Numbered from the stretch's first letter, positions 45,235 through 55,287 are shown. The stretch is DNA of 64,000 nucleotides from Pontibacter sp. E15-1 (GCF_022601975.1 NZ_JAKVIR010000009.1:1-64000); one strand, 5' to 3'. Numbers and translations are program-made. The notes: generated by a model from the letters alone, not told the origin.

Positions 45235-48200
45235 ATGAAGAAAATTTTATTGTTAACCTTCTTTCTGGTTTCAGTCCTGCTGCAGCAGGCGATGGCCCAG
45301 AGCAGAACAGTAACAGGCGCTGTTACTGACCAGGCGACAGGACAACCCTTGCCTGGTGTTGCGGTTATTGTAAAAGGAACGACTGTAGGTACCACAACAG
45401 GCGCTGATGGTGTTTACTCTATAGCGGTTCCGGCAGATAAAAATACGCTAATGTATCGTTTTATCGGCTATACCACCGTAGAGCGAGCGATCGGGAACGC
45501 TTCTACTCTAGATGTATCCCTGTCTACGGATACTAAGTTACTTGATGAGGTAGTGGTGACCGCGCTTGGTATTGAGCGTAACAGAAACGAGTTAGCTTAC
45601 TCTGCGCAGCAGGTAAGCGGGGACCAAATTACCCGTACCAGAAGCAGTGACTTTGTTAATACATTGTCTGGTAAAGTTGCCGGTCTGGACATCAGAACGA
45701 ACAATACCATGGGCGGCTCTACAAACGTGGTTATCCGTGGTTATTCTTCTATCACAGGCAACAACCAGGCACTGTTTGTAATTGATGGTGTGCCGGTAAG
45801 TAATGCGAACAACAATACTGCAAATCAGCAAACTGGTAGAACCGGAACTGACTTTGGTAACGCTGCAGCTGACTTGAATCCGGACAACATTGAGTCTGTG
45901 AACGTGCTTAAAGGTGCGGCTGCAACAGCGCTTTATGGGTCGCGTGCAGCAAATGGTGTTGTAATGATCACTACCAAGAAGGGTAAAAAGAATAGCCTGA
46001 GTGTTAATGTAAACAGCGGCGTTACCTGGAGCAGCATTGACAAGAGCACTTTCGTAAAATACCAGAATGAGTATGGTGGAGGCTATTTCCAAGGTTTCCG
46101 TACTGCTAAAGATCTAGGTAGTGGAGAAGCCCCTGTTGTGAGATTTCAGGATGACGCTTCTTACGGACCTAAGTTTGACCCTAGCCTGATGGTATATCAG
46201 TGGGATGCAATTGACCCATTCTCGCCAAACTTTGGCAAGACAAGGCCTTGGGTTACTGCTGAGAATGACCCTAGTACTTTCTATGAGACAGGTGTTAATT
46301 CTAACCAAAGTATAGTAGTTAGTGGCGGTGGAGAAAACACTACGTTCAATGTAGGGTATACCCGCAACGACATTAAAGGTAACCTTCCGAACAGTACCAT
46401 TGATAAAGACCTTTTCAACTTTAACGGTACTTTCGATGCCACAGAGAAACTAAAAGTAACCGCATCTGCTAACTATGCCCGCACAGTAGGTGTAGGCCGA
46501 TATGGTACCGGTTATAACGGCCGTAACCCTAACCAGCAGTTCAGGCAGTGGTGGCAAACCAACGTGGATATCAGAGAGCAGGAAGAAGCTTACCACAGAA
46601 ATGAGCAGAACGTTACCTGGAACTGGAACAGCTCAAACACAGGCCCAATCTACTCGGATAACCCTTACTGGTCAAGATTCCAGAACTTCTCCAACGATAG
46701 CAGAGATAATTTCTATGGCTATGCAACCGCCAACTATAAGTTTACAGACTGGTTCAGTGTGATGGGTAGAGCCGCTATTAACACAACTGCGGATATGCAG
46801 GAGGAGCGTGTTGCAATAGGGAGTGCGTCGTTGAGCGAATACGCGAGATATAACAGAAGCTTTAACGAGTCTAACTTTGACCTTTTGTTAAATTTCAACA
46901 AGGCCATCAACGCGGATATCAGCTTCAACGGTTTATTAGGCTCTAACCTGCGCAGGGATCGTACTAGCGCTATCAGAGCGAGCACAAACGGTGGACTTGT
47001 TGTTCCTGGCTTATACTCTCTGTCAAACTCAAAGAACCCTATAAATGCGCCAATAGAAGAATTTGAGCGCAGAGGCGTTGATGGTATTTTCGCTAACGCA
47101 AACTTCGGTTACAAAGAGACAATGTATGTTGAGCTTTCTGCACGTCAGGACAAATCAACCACATTGCCTACAAACAATAACTCATACTTCTACCCAGCTG
47201 CGGCTGCTAACTTCGTTTTCTCAAATGTAATCGAAACGCCGTGGTTATCACATGGTAAGGTGAGAGTAAACTATGCAGAGGTAGGTAACGATGCACCGGC
47301 ATTGAGCTTATATGATGTATATGACAAGCCTACTGGTTTTGGTTCTATTCCAATTTTCTCGCTTCCGAACACAAAGAATAACGGTGATTTGAAGTCTGAA
47401 AGACAGAAAAGCTTAGAAGCAGGTATAGAGGCCGACTTCTTTAATAGCTTATTCGGGTTTGACTTTACATGGTATAAATCTAACACAGTAGACCAGATTG
47501 TGCCTGTAAGCACATCCTCTGCAAGCGGTTACACACAGCGATTCGTGAATGCCGGTGAAGTGCAAAACAAAGGTATCGAGATATCTGCCTTTGCCACCCC
47601 GGTCCAAACAGGAGATTTCACCTGGAACATGAACATTAACTTCTCGCGCAACAGAAATGAGGTAGTGAGCCTGTATGAAGACGTGAAGAACTTAACCATA
47701 GCTTCTTTCCAAGGCGGTGTGTCTCTTAACGCAGCAGTAGGCGAGCCATACGGTGTTATCAGAGGTACTGACTTTGTGTACACAAATGGCCAGAAAACGG
47801 TGAACTCTGATGGTTACTACATGCGATCATCCAGATCTGACGTTGTTATTGGCAATCCGAACCCTGACTGGATGGGTGGGTTCAACAACACGCTTACTTA
47901 TAAAGGAGCTTCATTAGGCTTCTTAATCGACGTACGCCACGGTGGTGATGTCTTCTCACTAGATCAGTGGTACGGTGAGGCAACCGGTTTATACGATCAC
48001 ACTGCAGGCTTAAACGCAAAAGGCAACCCTTCTCGTCTTCCTGTGTCTGAAGGTGGTGGTGTATTGCTGCCTGGTGTGAAAGAAGATGGAACACCTAACG
48101 ATGTATATGCAGAGAACCAGGATGGAGACGGCATGACTCCGTATGGCTACGCTGCTGATAATTATGCAGGTGCACCAAGAGCGGCATATGTATTTGACGG

Positions 48201-48447
48201 TAGCTTTGTGAAGCTAAGAGAAGTTGCGCTTACGTATGCTTTGCCGGAGTCTATTGTCGGTAACTTAGGGGCCATCAAAGGCGTTGATCTGCAACTGATT
48301 GGCCGTAACCTGTGGATCATCCATAAGAACATGGAATATTCTGACCCGGAAGAAGGGTTGAGCTCAGGAAACGCAGCCAGAGGGTATCAGAGTGGTGCGT
48401 ATCCCGCTATTAAGACTTACGGATTCAACGTTAAGTTAAATTTCTAG
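45235..48447 (+). CDS. SusC/RagA TonB-linked outer membrane transporter
   Basis: Outer membrane protein of 1070 residues. A signal peptide (MKKILLLTFFLVSVLLQQAM) is followed by a CarboxypepD_reg-like domain (RTVTGAVTDQATGQPLPGVA), the SusC connection to the plug (LDEVVVTALGIERNRNELAY), the plug (NIESVNVLKGAAATALYGSR) and a large TonB-dependent barrel ending in TYGFNVKLNF. It imports a glycan or peptide with the SusD partner 36 bp downstream. No degradative enzyme, sensor or sigma factor is nearby, so the substrate cannot be inferred. Codons are more AT-rich than average. Confidence 0.95.
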   Translation: MKKILLLTFFLVSVLLQQAMAQSRTVTGAVTDQATGQPLPGVAVIVKGTTVGTTTGADGVYSIAVPADKNTLMYRFIGYTTVERAIGNASTLDVSLSTDTKLLDEVVVTALGIERNRNELAYSAQQVSGDQITRTRSSDFVNTLSGKVAGLDIRTNNTMGGSTNVVIRGYSSITGNNQALFVIDGVPVSNANNNTANQQTGRTGTDFGNAAADLNPDNIESVNVLKGAAATALYGSRAANGVVMITTKKGKKNSLSVNVNSGVTWSSIDKSTFVKYQNEYGGGYFQGFRTAKDLGSGEAPVVRFQDDASYGPKFDPSLMVYQWDAIDPFSPNFGKTRPWVTAENDPSTFYETGVNSNQSIVVSGGGENTTFNVGYTRNDIKGNLPNSTIDKDLFNFNGTFDATEKLKVTASANYARTVGVGRYGTGYNGRNPNQQFRQWWQTNVDIREQEEAYHRNEQNVTWNWNSSNTGPIYSDNPYWSRFQNFSNDSRDNFYGYATANYKFTDWFSVMGRAAINTTADMQEERVAIGSASLSEYARYNRSFNESNFDLLLNFNKAINADISFNGLLGSNLRRDRTSAIRASTNGGLVVPGLYSLSNSKNPINAPIEEFERRGVDGIFANANFGYKETMYVELSARQDKSTTLPTNNNSYFYPAAAANFVFSNVIETPWLSHGKVRVNYAEVGNDAPALSLYDVYDKPTGFGSIPIFSLPNTKNNGDLKSERQKSLEAGIEADFFNSLFGFDFTWYKSNTVDQIVPVSTSSASGYTQRFVNAGEVQNKGIEISAFATPVQTGDFTWNMNINFSRNRNEVVSLYEDVKNLTIASFQGGVSLNAAVGEPYGVIRGTDFVYTNGQKTVNSDGYYMRSSRSDVVIGNPNPDWMGGFNNTLTYKGASLGFLIDVRHGGDVFSLDQWYGEATGLYDHTAGLNAKGNPSRLPVSEGGGVLLPGVKEDGTPNDVYAENQDGDGMTPYGYAADNYAGAPRAAYVFDGSFVKLREVALTYALPESIVGNLGAIKGVDLQLIGRNLWIIHKNMEYSDPEEGLSSGNAARGYQSGAYPAIKTYGFNVKLNF

Positions 48448-48483
48448 TTTATTAGGGAATTTTAAATTGTAAATTATCAGAAA

Positions 48484-49908
48484 ATGAAGAAACTTCTTAT
48501 ATGCTTATTCTCGCTGGTGTTTATGGCATCATGCGTAGATGACCTGGAAGACTATAATATAGACCAGAAGCGAGCGACGACCGTTCCTGCTGCTACCCTG
48601 TTTACAGGTGCAGTGAAGAACCTGACAGATGTGCTAACTACGCCAAACGTTAACACCAACAATTACAGATTTTATGTGCAGCATTGGACCTCAACCCAGT
48701 ATCTGGATGAGCCAAGGTATAACATGACATCACGTCTGATTCCTCAGAACGTATGGCAGACGCTTTACCGCGATGTGCTTAACGACTTAAAGGAGTCTAA
48801 AAGACTCGTGATGGCAGATAAAGTAACTGCTGAGAATGTTAAAAAGAATCAGTTGGCGCAAATAGAGATCATGGAAGTTTACGCCTGGTCGGTGCTGGTG
48901 AATACTTTTGGTGATGTTCCTTATACTGAGGCGCTTGATCCAACCAACTCTCTGCCTGTTTACGATGATGCGCAAACAGTATACAACTCTATCCTTGGTC
49001 GTCTCAACACTGCGTTGGGACAGATCGACCCGGCAGTGCTTGGGTTTAAAGAAGGAGATGTGCTGTACACGGGCAATATGGCGAAGTGGGTGAAATTCGG
49101 TAATTCACTGAAGCTGAAGCTAGGTATGGTTATCGCTGACGTTGACCAGGCACAGGCTAAAACGCTTGTGGAAGCTGCAGCGCCTAATGTGTTTACAAGC
49201 AACGCTGACAACGCAGCCTTTCGTTATTTGAGTTCTACACCAAATAATAACCCTATTTCTTCCAACGTGAAGGGAGCGCTTACAAGCAGAGAGGACTTTG
49301 TAGCTGCAAACACACTGGTTGATGTAATGAATAACCTGTCCGATCCGAGAAGACCGTTTTACTTCTCAACAATAGAAGGGAAATTTGTAGGTGGGCAATA
49401 CGGCTACACTAATGACTATGCAAAAACGTCAACAGTGAGCACTAAGTTAGCTGACCCTACTTTTGAGGCATTGCTAATGGATTATGCTGAGGTTGAATTT
49501 CTGCTTGCTGAAGCTGTTGAAAGAGGTTTTTCTGTTACAGGCACTGCAATGGAGCACTACAACAACGGCATTACAGCTTCGATCATATACTGGGGTGGTT
49601 CAGCAACCGATGCTGTGGCGTATATAGCGCAACCAGATGTAAACTACCTTACGGCTCCAGGTGAATGGAGACAGAAAATCGGTAAGCAGGAGTGGATCGC
49701 GCTTTATAACCGCGGCTACGATGCATGGCTGACATGGAGAAGATTGGATTCGCCAAACTTGTTACCTCCAGTAGAAGGGCTGATTGTGCCGACAAGATTG
49801 ATTTATCCAATCAATGAGCAAACGCTAAACGGCGCAAACCGAAGTGCAGCTGCCGCAGCGATTGGTAGTGATGAAAGCAGCACGAAACTCTTCTGGGACG
49901 TTAGATAA
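48484..49908 (+). CDS. SusD/RagB family substrate-binding lipoprotein
   Basis: Surface lipoprotein of 474 residues with a lipobox (LVFMASC, Cys 17). SusD features include the N-terminal DLEDYNIDQKRATTVPAATL and the TPR-like helices (NQLAQIEIMEVYAWSVLVNT, FGDVPYTEAL, then AKWVKFGNSLKLKLGM). It ends near KLFWDVR. It caps the SusC barrel and binds its substrate. A good terminator follows. Confidence 0.93.
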   Translation: MKKLLICLFSLVFMASCVDDLEDYNIDQKRATTVPAATLFTGAVKNLTDVLTTPNVNTNNYRFYVQHWTSTQYLDEPRYNMTSRLIPQNVWQTLYRDVLNDLKESKRLVMADKVTAENVKKNQLAQIEIMEVYAWSVLVNTFGDVPYTEALDPTNSLPVYDDAQTVYNSILGRLNTALGQIDPAVLGFKEGDVLYTGNMAKWVKFGNSLKLKLGMVIADVDQAQAKTLVEAAAPNVFTSNADNAAFRYLSSTPNNNPISSNVKGALTSREDFVAANTLVDVMNNLSDPRRPFYFSTIEGKFVGGQYGYTNDYAKTSTVSTKLADPTFEALLMDYAEVEFLLAEAVERGFSVTGTAMEHYNNGITASIIYWGGSATDAVAYIAQPDVNYLTAPGEWRQKIGKQEWIALYNRGYDAWLTWRRLDSPNLLPPVEGLIVPTRLIYPINEQTLNGANRSAAAAAIGSDESSTKLFWDVR

Positions 49909-49966
49909 TCACTCTAGCGACTGAAGTAGTATACGATCAATAATACTTCAATAGTATGCATCACGA

Positions 49967-49997
49967 AAAAGGCTCCCGGATTCCGGGAGCCTTTTCT
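49967..49997 (+). terminator. rho-independent terminator after susD
   Basis: Perfect 13-bp stem AAAAGGCTCCCGG/CCGGGAGCCTTTT (49967-49979 with 49983-49995), 3-nt loop. It ends the susC-susD operon. Confidence 0.9.
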
Positions 49998-50105
49998 GTT
50001 ATATATGACTGAGGATAAATTGTGAAGGCTGTACTTTGCTCCCGCACCGTTGCCTATAATGGCGGCAACTGCGCAAAAGCATGGTGTATATAAGGTGCAG
50101 CAGCG

Positions 50106-50822
50106 TTACTTGTAGATCAGAAAGACTGCGGGTTGCTTGTGTATGTCCGGGAGCTTGCCGCGCCATTGCTGGATGGTTTTGGTCTGGATGAACTCATGCG
50201 TGGGCGAGGTGATGTTGGCCGCAATGCACAGCCGGGTATCGGGGTGCAGCGTCTGGAGGAGGTCTTCCAGCAGCTTGTTGTTGCGGTAAGGCGTTTCCAT
50301 GAAGATCTGGGTCTGGTCGCGCTGCTGCATCTCTTTCTCCAGCGTGCGGAGCGCCTGGATGCGGTCGCGCTTCTCGATGGGGAGGTAGCCGTGGAAGGCG
50401 AACTGCTGGCCACTGAAGCCGCTGGCCATCAGGCTGAGCAGGATGGCCGACGGGCCGGCAAACGGTACTACCCGGATGTCCTTCTGGTGCGCGACCTTTA
50501 CTACCTCCGCGCCAGGGTCCGCCACACCCGGGCAACCCGCCTCCGATATGATGCCGGCGTCTTTGCCAGCGTCCAGCAAAGGCTTGAGTGATGCCTGCAC
50601 CTGGGCTGGCGTGGCGTCCTTATCTATCTGCACGAAAATTAGCTGCTCAATCACCAGTTCGGGGCAGATGCTTTTCACGTAGCGGCGGGCAGTGCGCAGG
50701 TTTTCCACGATAAAATACTGGAGGTGCCGCACGGTATCCACCACCTGTGGCGAGATAACCTTGTCTGCCGTGTCATCGGCCAGAACCGTAGGGATCAGGT
50801 ATAAAGTGCCGGTCTTTTTCAT
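50106..50822 (-). CDS. RsmI-like SAM-dependent methyltransferase
   Basis: Tetrapyrrole-methylase fold protein of 238 residues (MKKTGTLYLIPTVLADDTAD). It contains the SAM-binding pattern DAGIISEAGCPGVADPGAEV, VVPFAGPSAILLSLMASGFS and QFAFHGYLPIEKRDR, close to RsmI, the 16S rRNA C1402 2'-O-methyltransferase. Bacteroidota often carry a second shorter member of this family, so the rRNA target is not certain. A -7 box sits only 4 bp before the start codon (see promoter). Confidence 0.85.
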   Translation of the reverse strand: MKKTGTLYLIPTVLADDTADKVISPQVVDTVRHLQYFIVENLRTARRYVKSICPELVIEQLIFVQIDKDATPAQVQASLKPLLDAGKDAGIISEAGCPGVADPGAEVVKVAHQKDIRVVPFAGPSAILLSLMASGFSGQQFAFHGYLPIEKRDRIQALRTLEKEMQQRDQTQIFMETPYRNNKLLEDLLQTLHPDTRLCIAANITSPTHEFIQTKTIQQWRGKLPDIHKQPAVFLIYK

Positions 50823-50826
50823 GGGG

Positions 50827-50834
50827 CAAAGGTA
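50827..50834 (-). promoter_or_regulatory. -7 box next to the methyltransferase start
   Basis: On the minus strand the sequence reads TACCTTTG-CCCC-ATG. A perfect TAnnTTTG box ends 4 nt before the start codon, so the mRNA would start at or very near the ATG (leaderless). The -33 element is not clear. Confidence 0.55.
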
Positions 50835-50882
50835 AGGCTTTGTGCAGGATTACGGTTCATACCGGTGGGAGGGTATAAAACA

Positions 50883-50915
50883 AAAACTGCCACAGCTGTG
50901 AGCCGCGGCAGTTTT
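50883..50915 (-). terminator. terminator of the hydrolase gene
   Basis: On the minus strand AAAACTGCC...GGCAGTTTTTG forms a 14-bp stem with two mismatches (50883-50896 with 50902-50915) ending in T-run. It separates the hydrolase from the methyltransferase gene. Confidence 0.75.
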
Positions 50916-50933
50916 ATACGGGAAGCTGGCGAA

Positions 50934-51704
50934 TCAGTCGGTGTTCAGGAAAGTAGTCACCAGGTCATATACCTCGTCTGGGGCCTGCGCGTGTACCCAG
51001 TGGCCCGCGTCGGGTATGGTTTCTATCTCCACCAGGGTAAACAGGCGCTCGATGCTGCCATACATATCCTCCGGCTTGATATAACCGGATTTCCCGCCTT
51101 TAATAAACAGCGTGTGCTTTTTAAACGGCACGTCGGCAGTGATGGCGCCCGCAATTTCCTCATAATTATTGGCAAGGGCATCAAGGTTCATGCGCCAGGC
51201 AAAGCCGTTGTTTTCGGTGCGGTACAGGTTCTTCATCAGGAAGAGGCGCACGTCTGTCTCCTTAATGTGCTTGGCCAACTGTTTGTCGATCTCGCTCCGG
51301 CTTGTCACGCCATCCAGCTTCACCGATTTCAGCGCATCGATGATCTCGTCGTGGTGCGGCGGGTATGCCTTTGGGGCAATGTCCACTACAATCAGTTTGG
51401 TGATGCGGGTAGGGTATTTCAGGGCATACTTCATCGCCACTTTCCCGCCCATGGAATGGCCCATAATGGCTGGGGTTGGTATACCCAGTTCGTCCACCAG
51501 TTCCAGCACGTCGTCGGCCATCAGGTCGTAGGTATGCTCCTCGGAATGTGGCGAGCGACCGTGGTTGCGAAGGTCTACCAGAAATACGTTGTAGTGCTCG
51601 GCAAAGCGATTCGCCAGCGTCTGCCAGTTGTCCAGGGTGCCAAACAAACCGTGCAAGATCAGCAGCGGCTGGCCGTGGCCCATTTCCTTATAGTGTAGTT
51701 TCAT
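50934..51704 (-). CDS. alpha/beta hydrolase (YbfF-like esterase)
   Basis: Protein of 256 residues. The nucleophile elbow GHSMGG, an oxyanion segment ILHGLFGTLDNW, DLRNHGRSPHSEEHTY, and the late catalytic histidine in IPDAGHWVHAQAPDEV are all present. It matches esterases of the YbfF type that act on short acyl esters or thioesters; the natural substrate is unknown. It follows the selD operon with a 100-bp gap and may have its own promoter. Confidence 0.88.
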   Translation of the reverse strand: MKLHYKEMGHGQPLLILHGLFGTLDNWQTLANRFAEHYNVFLVDLRNHGRSPHSEEHTYDLMADDVLELVDELGIPTPAIMGHSMGGKVAMKYALKYPTRITKLIVVDIAPKAYPPHHDEIIDALKSVKLDGVTSRSEIDKQLAKHIKETDVRLFLMKNLYRTENNGFAWRMNLDALANNYEEIAGAITADVPFKKHTLFIKGGKSGYIKPEDMYGSIERLFTLVEIETIPDAGHWVHAQAPDEVYDLVTTFLNTD

Positions 51705-51804
51705 ATCGTCAGGGAGTGATAATCAAATAAATAAGATACAGTTTTCAGCTTACGAAGAAACATAAAAGAGCGACAGACTTAACGAACCCATCGCTGCTGA
51801 TGTG

Positions 51805-52854
51805 TTAAATCACCTTAATCAGCTTCTCTCCGTCGCGCTCCTTCAGCACGCCGAGCGGCTCGAGTTTCAGCCCGTTCTTCTCAAAAACAGCCAGCACTTC
51901 GTCGCGGCCGGCGGGGTCTACGGCTACCAGCAGGCCGCCGCTGGTTTGCGGGTCGCAGAGGAGGTATTTCTGTTCCGGGGTAAGTTCAGCCAGTTTGTGG
52001 CCGTAGCTGTCGAAGTTGCGGTGGGTGCCGCCCGGTATGGCGTTCTGTGCCATATACTCCAGCGCCTCTGGCAGTGCCGGCACTTTGCCGAAATACACTT
52101 CAGCGCTGAGGTTGCTGCCCTCGCACATCTCGGAGAGGTGCCCCATCAGCCCGAAACCCGTTACATCGGTCATGGCCTTTACCTGCGGCAGCAGCCCGAG
52201 TTCAGCCCCGATCTTGTTCAGTTGCATCATCTGCTGCGGGGCCAGCTGCGCATGCTCCGGCTTCAGGATGCCTTTTTTCTGCGCCGTAGTGAGCATGCCC
52301 ACGCCAAGCGGCTTGGTCAGGTATAGTTCGCAGCCGGCGGTGGCGGTGTCGTTCTGCTTCAGGTTTTTGATATCCACCATACCCGTCACGGCCAGGCCGA
52401 AGATGGGCTCCGGGCTGTCGATGCTGTGGCCGCCCGCCAGTGGTATACCTGCCTCGTGGCAGATGCTGCGGCTACCCTCAATCACGCGCTTGGCTACCTC
52501 AGGCGCCAGCTTGTCTATCGGCCAGCCCAGCACGGCAATGGCCATCATCGGCGTGCCGCCCATGGCGTACACATCCGAAATGGCGTTGGCCGAGGCAATG
52601 CGACCAAAGTCGTAGGCGTCATCCACGATCGGCATAAAAAAGTCGGTGGTGCTGATCACGGCGCGGCCCTGGCCAATATCATACACGGCGGCATCGTCGC
52701 GGGAGCTGTTGCCAACCAGCAGGCTCTTGTTTTCGGGGTAACTGATGTCGGTGTGCAGAATGGCGTCCAGCACTTTAGGGGATATTTTACAGCCGCAACC
52801 AGCACCATGGCTGTATTGTGTCAATCGTATTTGTTCTTCAGGTGTATCTTTCAT
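51805..52854 (-). CDS. selD: selenide, water dikinase
   Basis: Makes selenophosphate from selenide and ATP. The product has 349 residues. The N-terminal loop reads [15 protein letters not shown], with cysteine (TGC) where some species have selenocysteine, and the conserved lysine after it. The ATP-binding core has [20 protein letters not shown] and [14 protein letters not shown]. It ends the pdxJ-mnmH-selD operon, 4 bp after mnmH. No selA or selB is seen, so its selenophosphate probably feeds mnmH alone. Confidence 0.95.
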   Translation of the reverse strand: MKDTPEEQIRLTQYSHGAGCGCKISPKVLDAILHTDISYPENKSLLVGNSSRDDAAVYDIGQGRAVISTTDFFMPIVDDAYDFGRIASANAISDVYAMGGTPMMAIAVLGWPIDKLAPEVAKRVIEGSRSICHEAGIPLAGGHSIDSPEPIFGLAVTGMVDIKNLKQNDTATAGCELYLTKPLGVGMLTTAQKKGILKPEHAQLAPQQMMQLNKIGAELGLLPQVKAMTDVTGFGLMGHLSEMCEGSNLSAEVYFGKVPALPEALEYMAQNAIPGGTHRNFDSYGHKLAELTPEQKYLLCDPQTSGGLLVAVDPAGRDEVLAVFEKNGLKLEPLGVLKERDGEKLIKVI

Positions 52855-52858
52855 GAGA

Positions 52859-53887
52859 TTAAATTAAATGGTGTTGTTTGGCAAGCGCCACTACGCGCTG
52901 TGCATTTTCTGCGGCATCCAGACTGTCGAGCGGCAGTGGCACTACCTGCTTTTTCCGGTCCAGTTCATAGGCGTAGGTCTTGTCGTAATAGGTAAGGGCG
53001 ATCTCCACCATCTTCTCCATATCGCCAGTAGCAATGGCGTCCAGGGCTTCTTTCGTAGCCAGGCCACCCAGGCGTTTCTTTATTTTGAGGATGGAAGTCT
53101 CCAGGAGTTCTTTGTCGGTTTGGCAGTATTCCTCGGCCAGCTTTTGCACGCGCAGTTGCTTGGGCAGTTCCAGCATAATCAGCGGCGATTCCTGCATTCG
53201 GTCGTAGAGCGGCTTGGGCAGCACGATGCGCCCGATGGTAATGCTCTCGTCCTCGAGCCATACCGGTTGCTGTTCGCTCAGGCGCAGTAGCTCCATACCC
53301 AGCAGGTTCTCGAAATGCTCGGTGCTGGGTTGTTCAGGCATACCGATGCTGCCAAAGGCAGAGCCCTTGTGGTTGGCAATGCCCTCCAGGTCCACGGTTT
53401 GCTGGCCGAGTTGCTGCAGATGGGGGAGCAGGTCAGTTTTGCCGCTGCCCGTCAGGCCGCCGATCATCAGGAAGGGGCGTGGCTTCTGAAACTGCTCCTG
53501 CATCAGGTGGCGGTATTTTTTATACCCCCCCTCCAGCAGGTGCACGTTATAGCCCGAGAAGCTGAGCAGCCAGGCCATGGCCCCGCTGCGCATGCCGCCG
53601 CGCCAGCAGTGCACCAGCAGCTCTTTGTCTTTGGCCAGTTTCCCGGCCTTCTTCACAAACGCTGACATCTTCGGGCCGAACAGGTCCAGGCCCATCAGCA
53701 CGGCCGGGTCGTGGCCCTGCTTTTTATAGGCCGTGCCAATAATGGCGCGTTGCTCATCATCAAAAATAGGGAAGGAGTGTGCCTGCGGAATGTGGCCGAC
53801 CGCATACTCTTTGGGCGCGCGCACGTCCAGCACAGGCAAATGTGCTGCTTTCTGGATAAATTCTTCGATCGATAGGGTATGCAGCAT
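52859..53887 (-). CDS. mnmH: tRNA 2-selenouridine synthase
   Basis: Protein of 342 residues (SelU/YbbB) that replaces sulfur by selenium in wobble 2-thiouridine of tRNAs for Lys, Glu and Gln. An N-terminal rhodanese domain ([20 protein letters not shown], active Cys in [16 protein letters not shown]) is followed by a P-loop region ([15 protein letters not shown]) and a helical tail. Located 3 bp downstream of pdxJ and 4 bp upstream of selD, so its selenium donor is made by its neighbour. Confidence 0.95.
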   Translation of the reverse strand: MLHTLSIEEFIQKAAHLPVLDVRAPKEYAVGHIPQAHSFPIFDDEQRAIIGTAYKKQGHDPAVLMGLDLFGPKMSAFVKKAGKLAKDKELLVHCWRGGMRSGAMAWLLSFSGYNVHLLEGGYKKYRHLMQEQFQKPRPFLMIGGLTGSGKTDLLPHLQQLGQQTVDLEGIANHKGSAFGSIGMPEQPSTEHFENLLGMELLRLSEQQPVWLEDESITIGRIVLPKPLYDRMQESPLIMLELPKQLRVQKLAEEYCQTDKELLETSILKIKKRLGGLATKEALDAIATGDMEKMVEIALTYYDKTYAYELDRKKQVVPLPLDSLDAAENAQRVVALAKQHHLI

Positions 53888-53890
53888 AGG

Positions 53891-54604
53891 CTATTTTAAC
53901 TGGCGCAGGTATAGCTGGATAGTGTTCTCCAGCCCATAGTACAACGCGTCGCAAATAAGGGCGTGGCCAATACTGACCTCGGCCAGCGCTGGCAGGTTGT
54001 TTTTCAGGTATTTCAGGTTGTCGAGGTCCAGGTCGTGGCCGGCGTTAATGCCCAGGCCAAGCGCATTCGCTTTTTCCGCAGCCAGTATGTAGGGTGCCAG
54101 CGCCTGCTCCGGGTTTGCATGGTAGTTTTTGGCGTAGGCCTCGGTATACAGCTCAATGCGGTCTGTGCCTACTGCAGCGGCGCCTTCTACCATGCTAACG
54201 TCAGGGTCAACAAAAATCGAGACGCGCATACCTTCCGCTTTCAGCTCCCGGATGGTATGGGTCAGGAAGTCTTTGTGCGTGATCGTGTCCCAGCCGGCGT
54301 TGGAGGTGATGGCGTCGGGCGCGTCGGGCACCAGCGTTACCTGCTCGGGCCTCACGTCCTTCACCAGCTTGATGAAATCCGGAGTCGGGTTGCCTTCGAT
54401 GTTAAATTCCGTGGTCACGATTTCCTTCAGGTCATATACGTCCTGGTAGCGGATGTGGCGCTCATCGGGGCGCGGGTGCACCGTGATGCCCTGCGCGCCG
54501 AACCGCTCGCAGTCCTTGGCTACCTGCACAACATTTGGCCTGTCGCCGCCACGGGCGTTCCGTAGCGTGGCTATTTTGTTTATATTTACACTCAGTTTCG
54601 TCAT
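53891..54604 (-). CDS. pdxJ: pyridoxine 5'-phosphate synthase
   Basis: TIM-barrel enzyme of 237 residues that makes pyridoxine 5'-phosphate from 3-hydroxy-1-aminoacetone phosphate and deoxyxylulose phosphate. Motifs include [53 protein letters not shown] and [17 protein letters not shown]. First gene of the operon with mnmH and selD. A link to selenium is not expected, so co-transcription is probably coincidental or for coenzyme supply. Confidence 0.95.
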   Translation of the reverse strand: MTKLSVNINKIATLRNARGGDRPNVVQVAKDCERFGAQGITVHPRPDERHIRYQDVYDLKEIVTTEFNIEGNPTPDFIKLVKDVRPEQVTLVPDAPDAITSNAGWDTITHKDFLTHTIRELKAEGMRVSIFVDPDVSMVEGAAAVGTDRIELYTEAYAKNYHANPEQALAPYILAAEKANALGLGINAGHDLDLDNLKYLKNNLPALAEVSIGHALICDALYYGLENTIQLYLRQLK

Positions 54605-54776
54605 GAATATATAAATTTGATCGGAAGCGCTGTTTCCTGCCGCTGTATACGAATGACTAAATTAATGGAATTTTGTTTAACATGCCTGCCTATAGCTACG
54701 GGCAAGGCAGCGTATACACGAAGACCTGCGGTATAAACCGCTTTGACCAAACCATAAAACTCTAGCAAAAAAGACT

Positions 54777-55238
54777 ATGACATTAAAAGAACGCATCGAC
54801 GCTGACATAAAGCAAGCCATGCTGGCCAAAGAAAAAGGCCGTTTGCAGGCACTCAGAAGCATAAAATCACAGATCCTGCTGGCCGAAACCGAGAAAAGCG
54901 GTACTGAGGGCATCTCCACCGACACCGAGATGAAGCTTCTGACCAAGGCTGCCAAGCAGCGCCGCGATTCTGCCGCACTGTACGCCCAGCAGGGCCGCAC
55001 CGACCTGGAAGAAGTAGAGCTGGCCGAACTGGCCGTGATCGAGGAGTACCTGCCGAAGCAGCTGGACGAGGGCGACCTGCGCGCGCGCCTGCTGGAAATC
55101 ATTCAGCGGGTGGGTGCCACCGGCCCGTCTGACATGGGCAAGGTGATGGGCATCGCCTCCAAAGAGCTGGCCGGCCTGGCCGACGGCAGAGCCGTTTCCT
55201 CGGCAGTGGGCAGCCTGCTGAACAATACCGATTTTTAA
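54777..55238 (+). CDS. GatB/YqeY domain protein
   Basis: Protein of 153 residues with the YqeY layout: an N-terminal helix (MTLKERIDADIKQAMLAKEK), LQALRSIKSQILLAE, then the tail domain RDSAALYAQQGRTDLEEVEL and GPSDMGKVMGIASKELAGLA. YqeY resembles the tail of GatB that contacts tRNA, but its own role is unsettled. It is followed by a hairpin and then by cvpA. Confidence 0.9.
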   Translation: MTLKERIDADIKQAMLAKEKGRLQALRSIKSQILLAETEKSGTEGISTDTEMKLLTKAAKQRRDSAALYAQQGRTDLEEVELAELAVIEEYLPKQLDEGDLRARLLEIIQRVGATGPSDMGKVMGIASKELAGLADGRAVSSAVGSLLNNTDF

Positions 55239-55250
55239 TGTATAAACTAA

Positions 55251-55287
55251 TGCTTTGGAGCTCCTGAGCGGAGGTGGCTCCAAAGCA
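55251..55287 (+). terminator. hairpin after the YqeY-like gene
   Basis: 11-bp perfect stem TGCTTTGGAGC/GCTCCAAAGCA (55251-55261 with 55277-55287) with a partly paired inner loop; no strong T-run. Confidence 0.6.

Noticed and set aside
52780-52810. Possible selenocysteine codon in selD
   Set aside because: The active-loop codon is TGC on the minus strand, so it encodes cysteine.
54612-54619. TAAATTTG box upstream of the YqeY-like gene
   Set aside because: No -33 element at proper distance and a leader of about 150 nt; could be chance in an AT-rich spacer.
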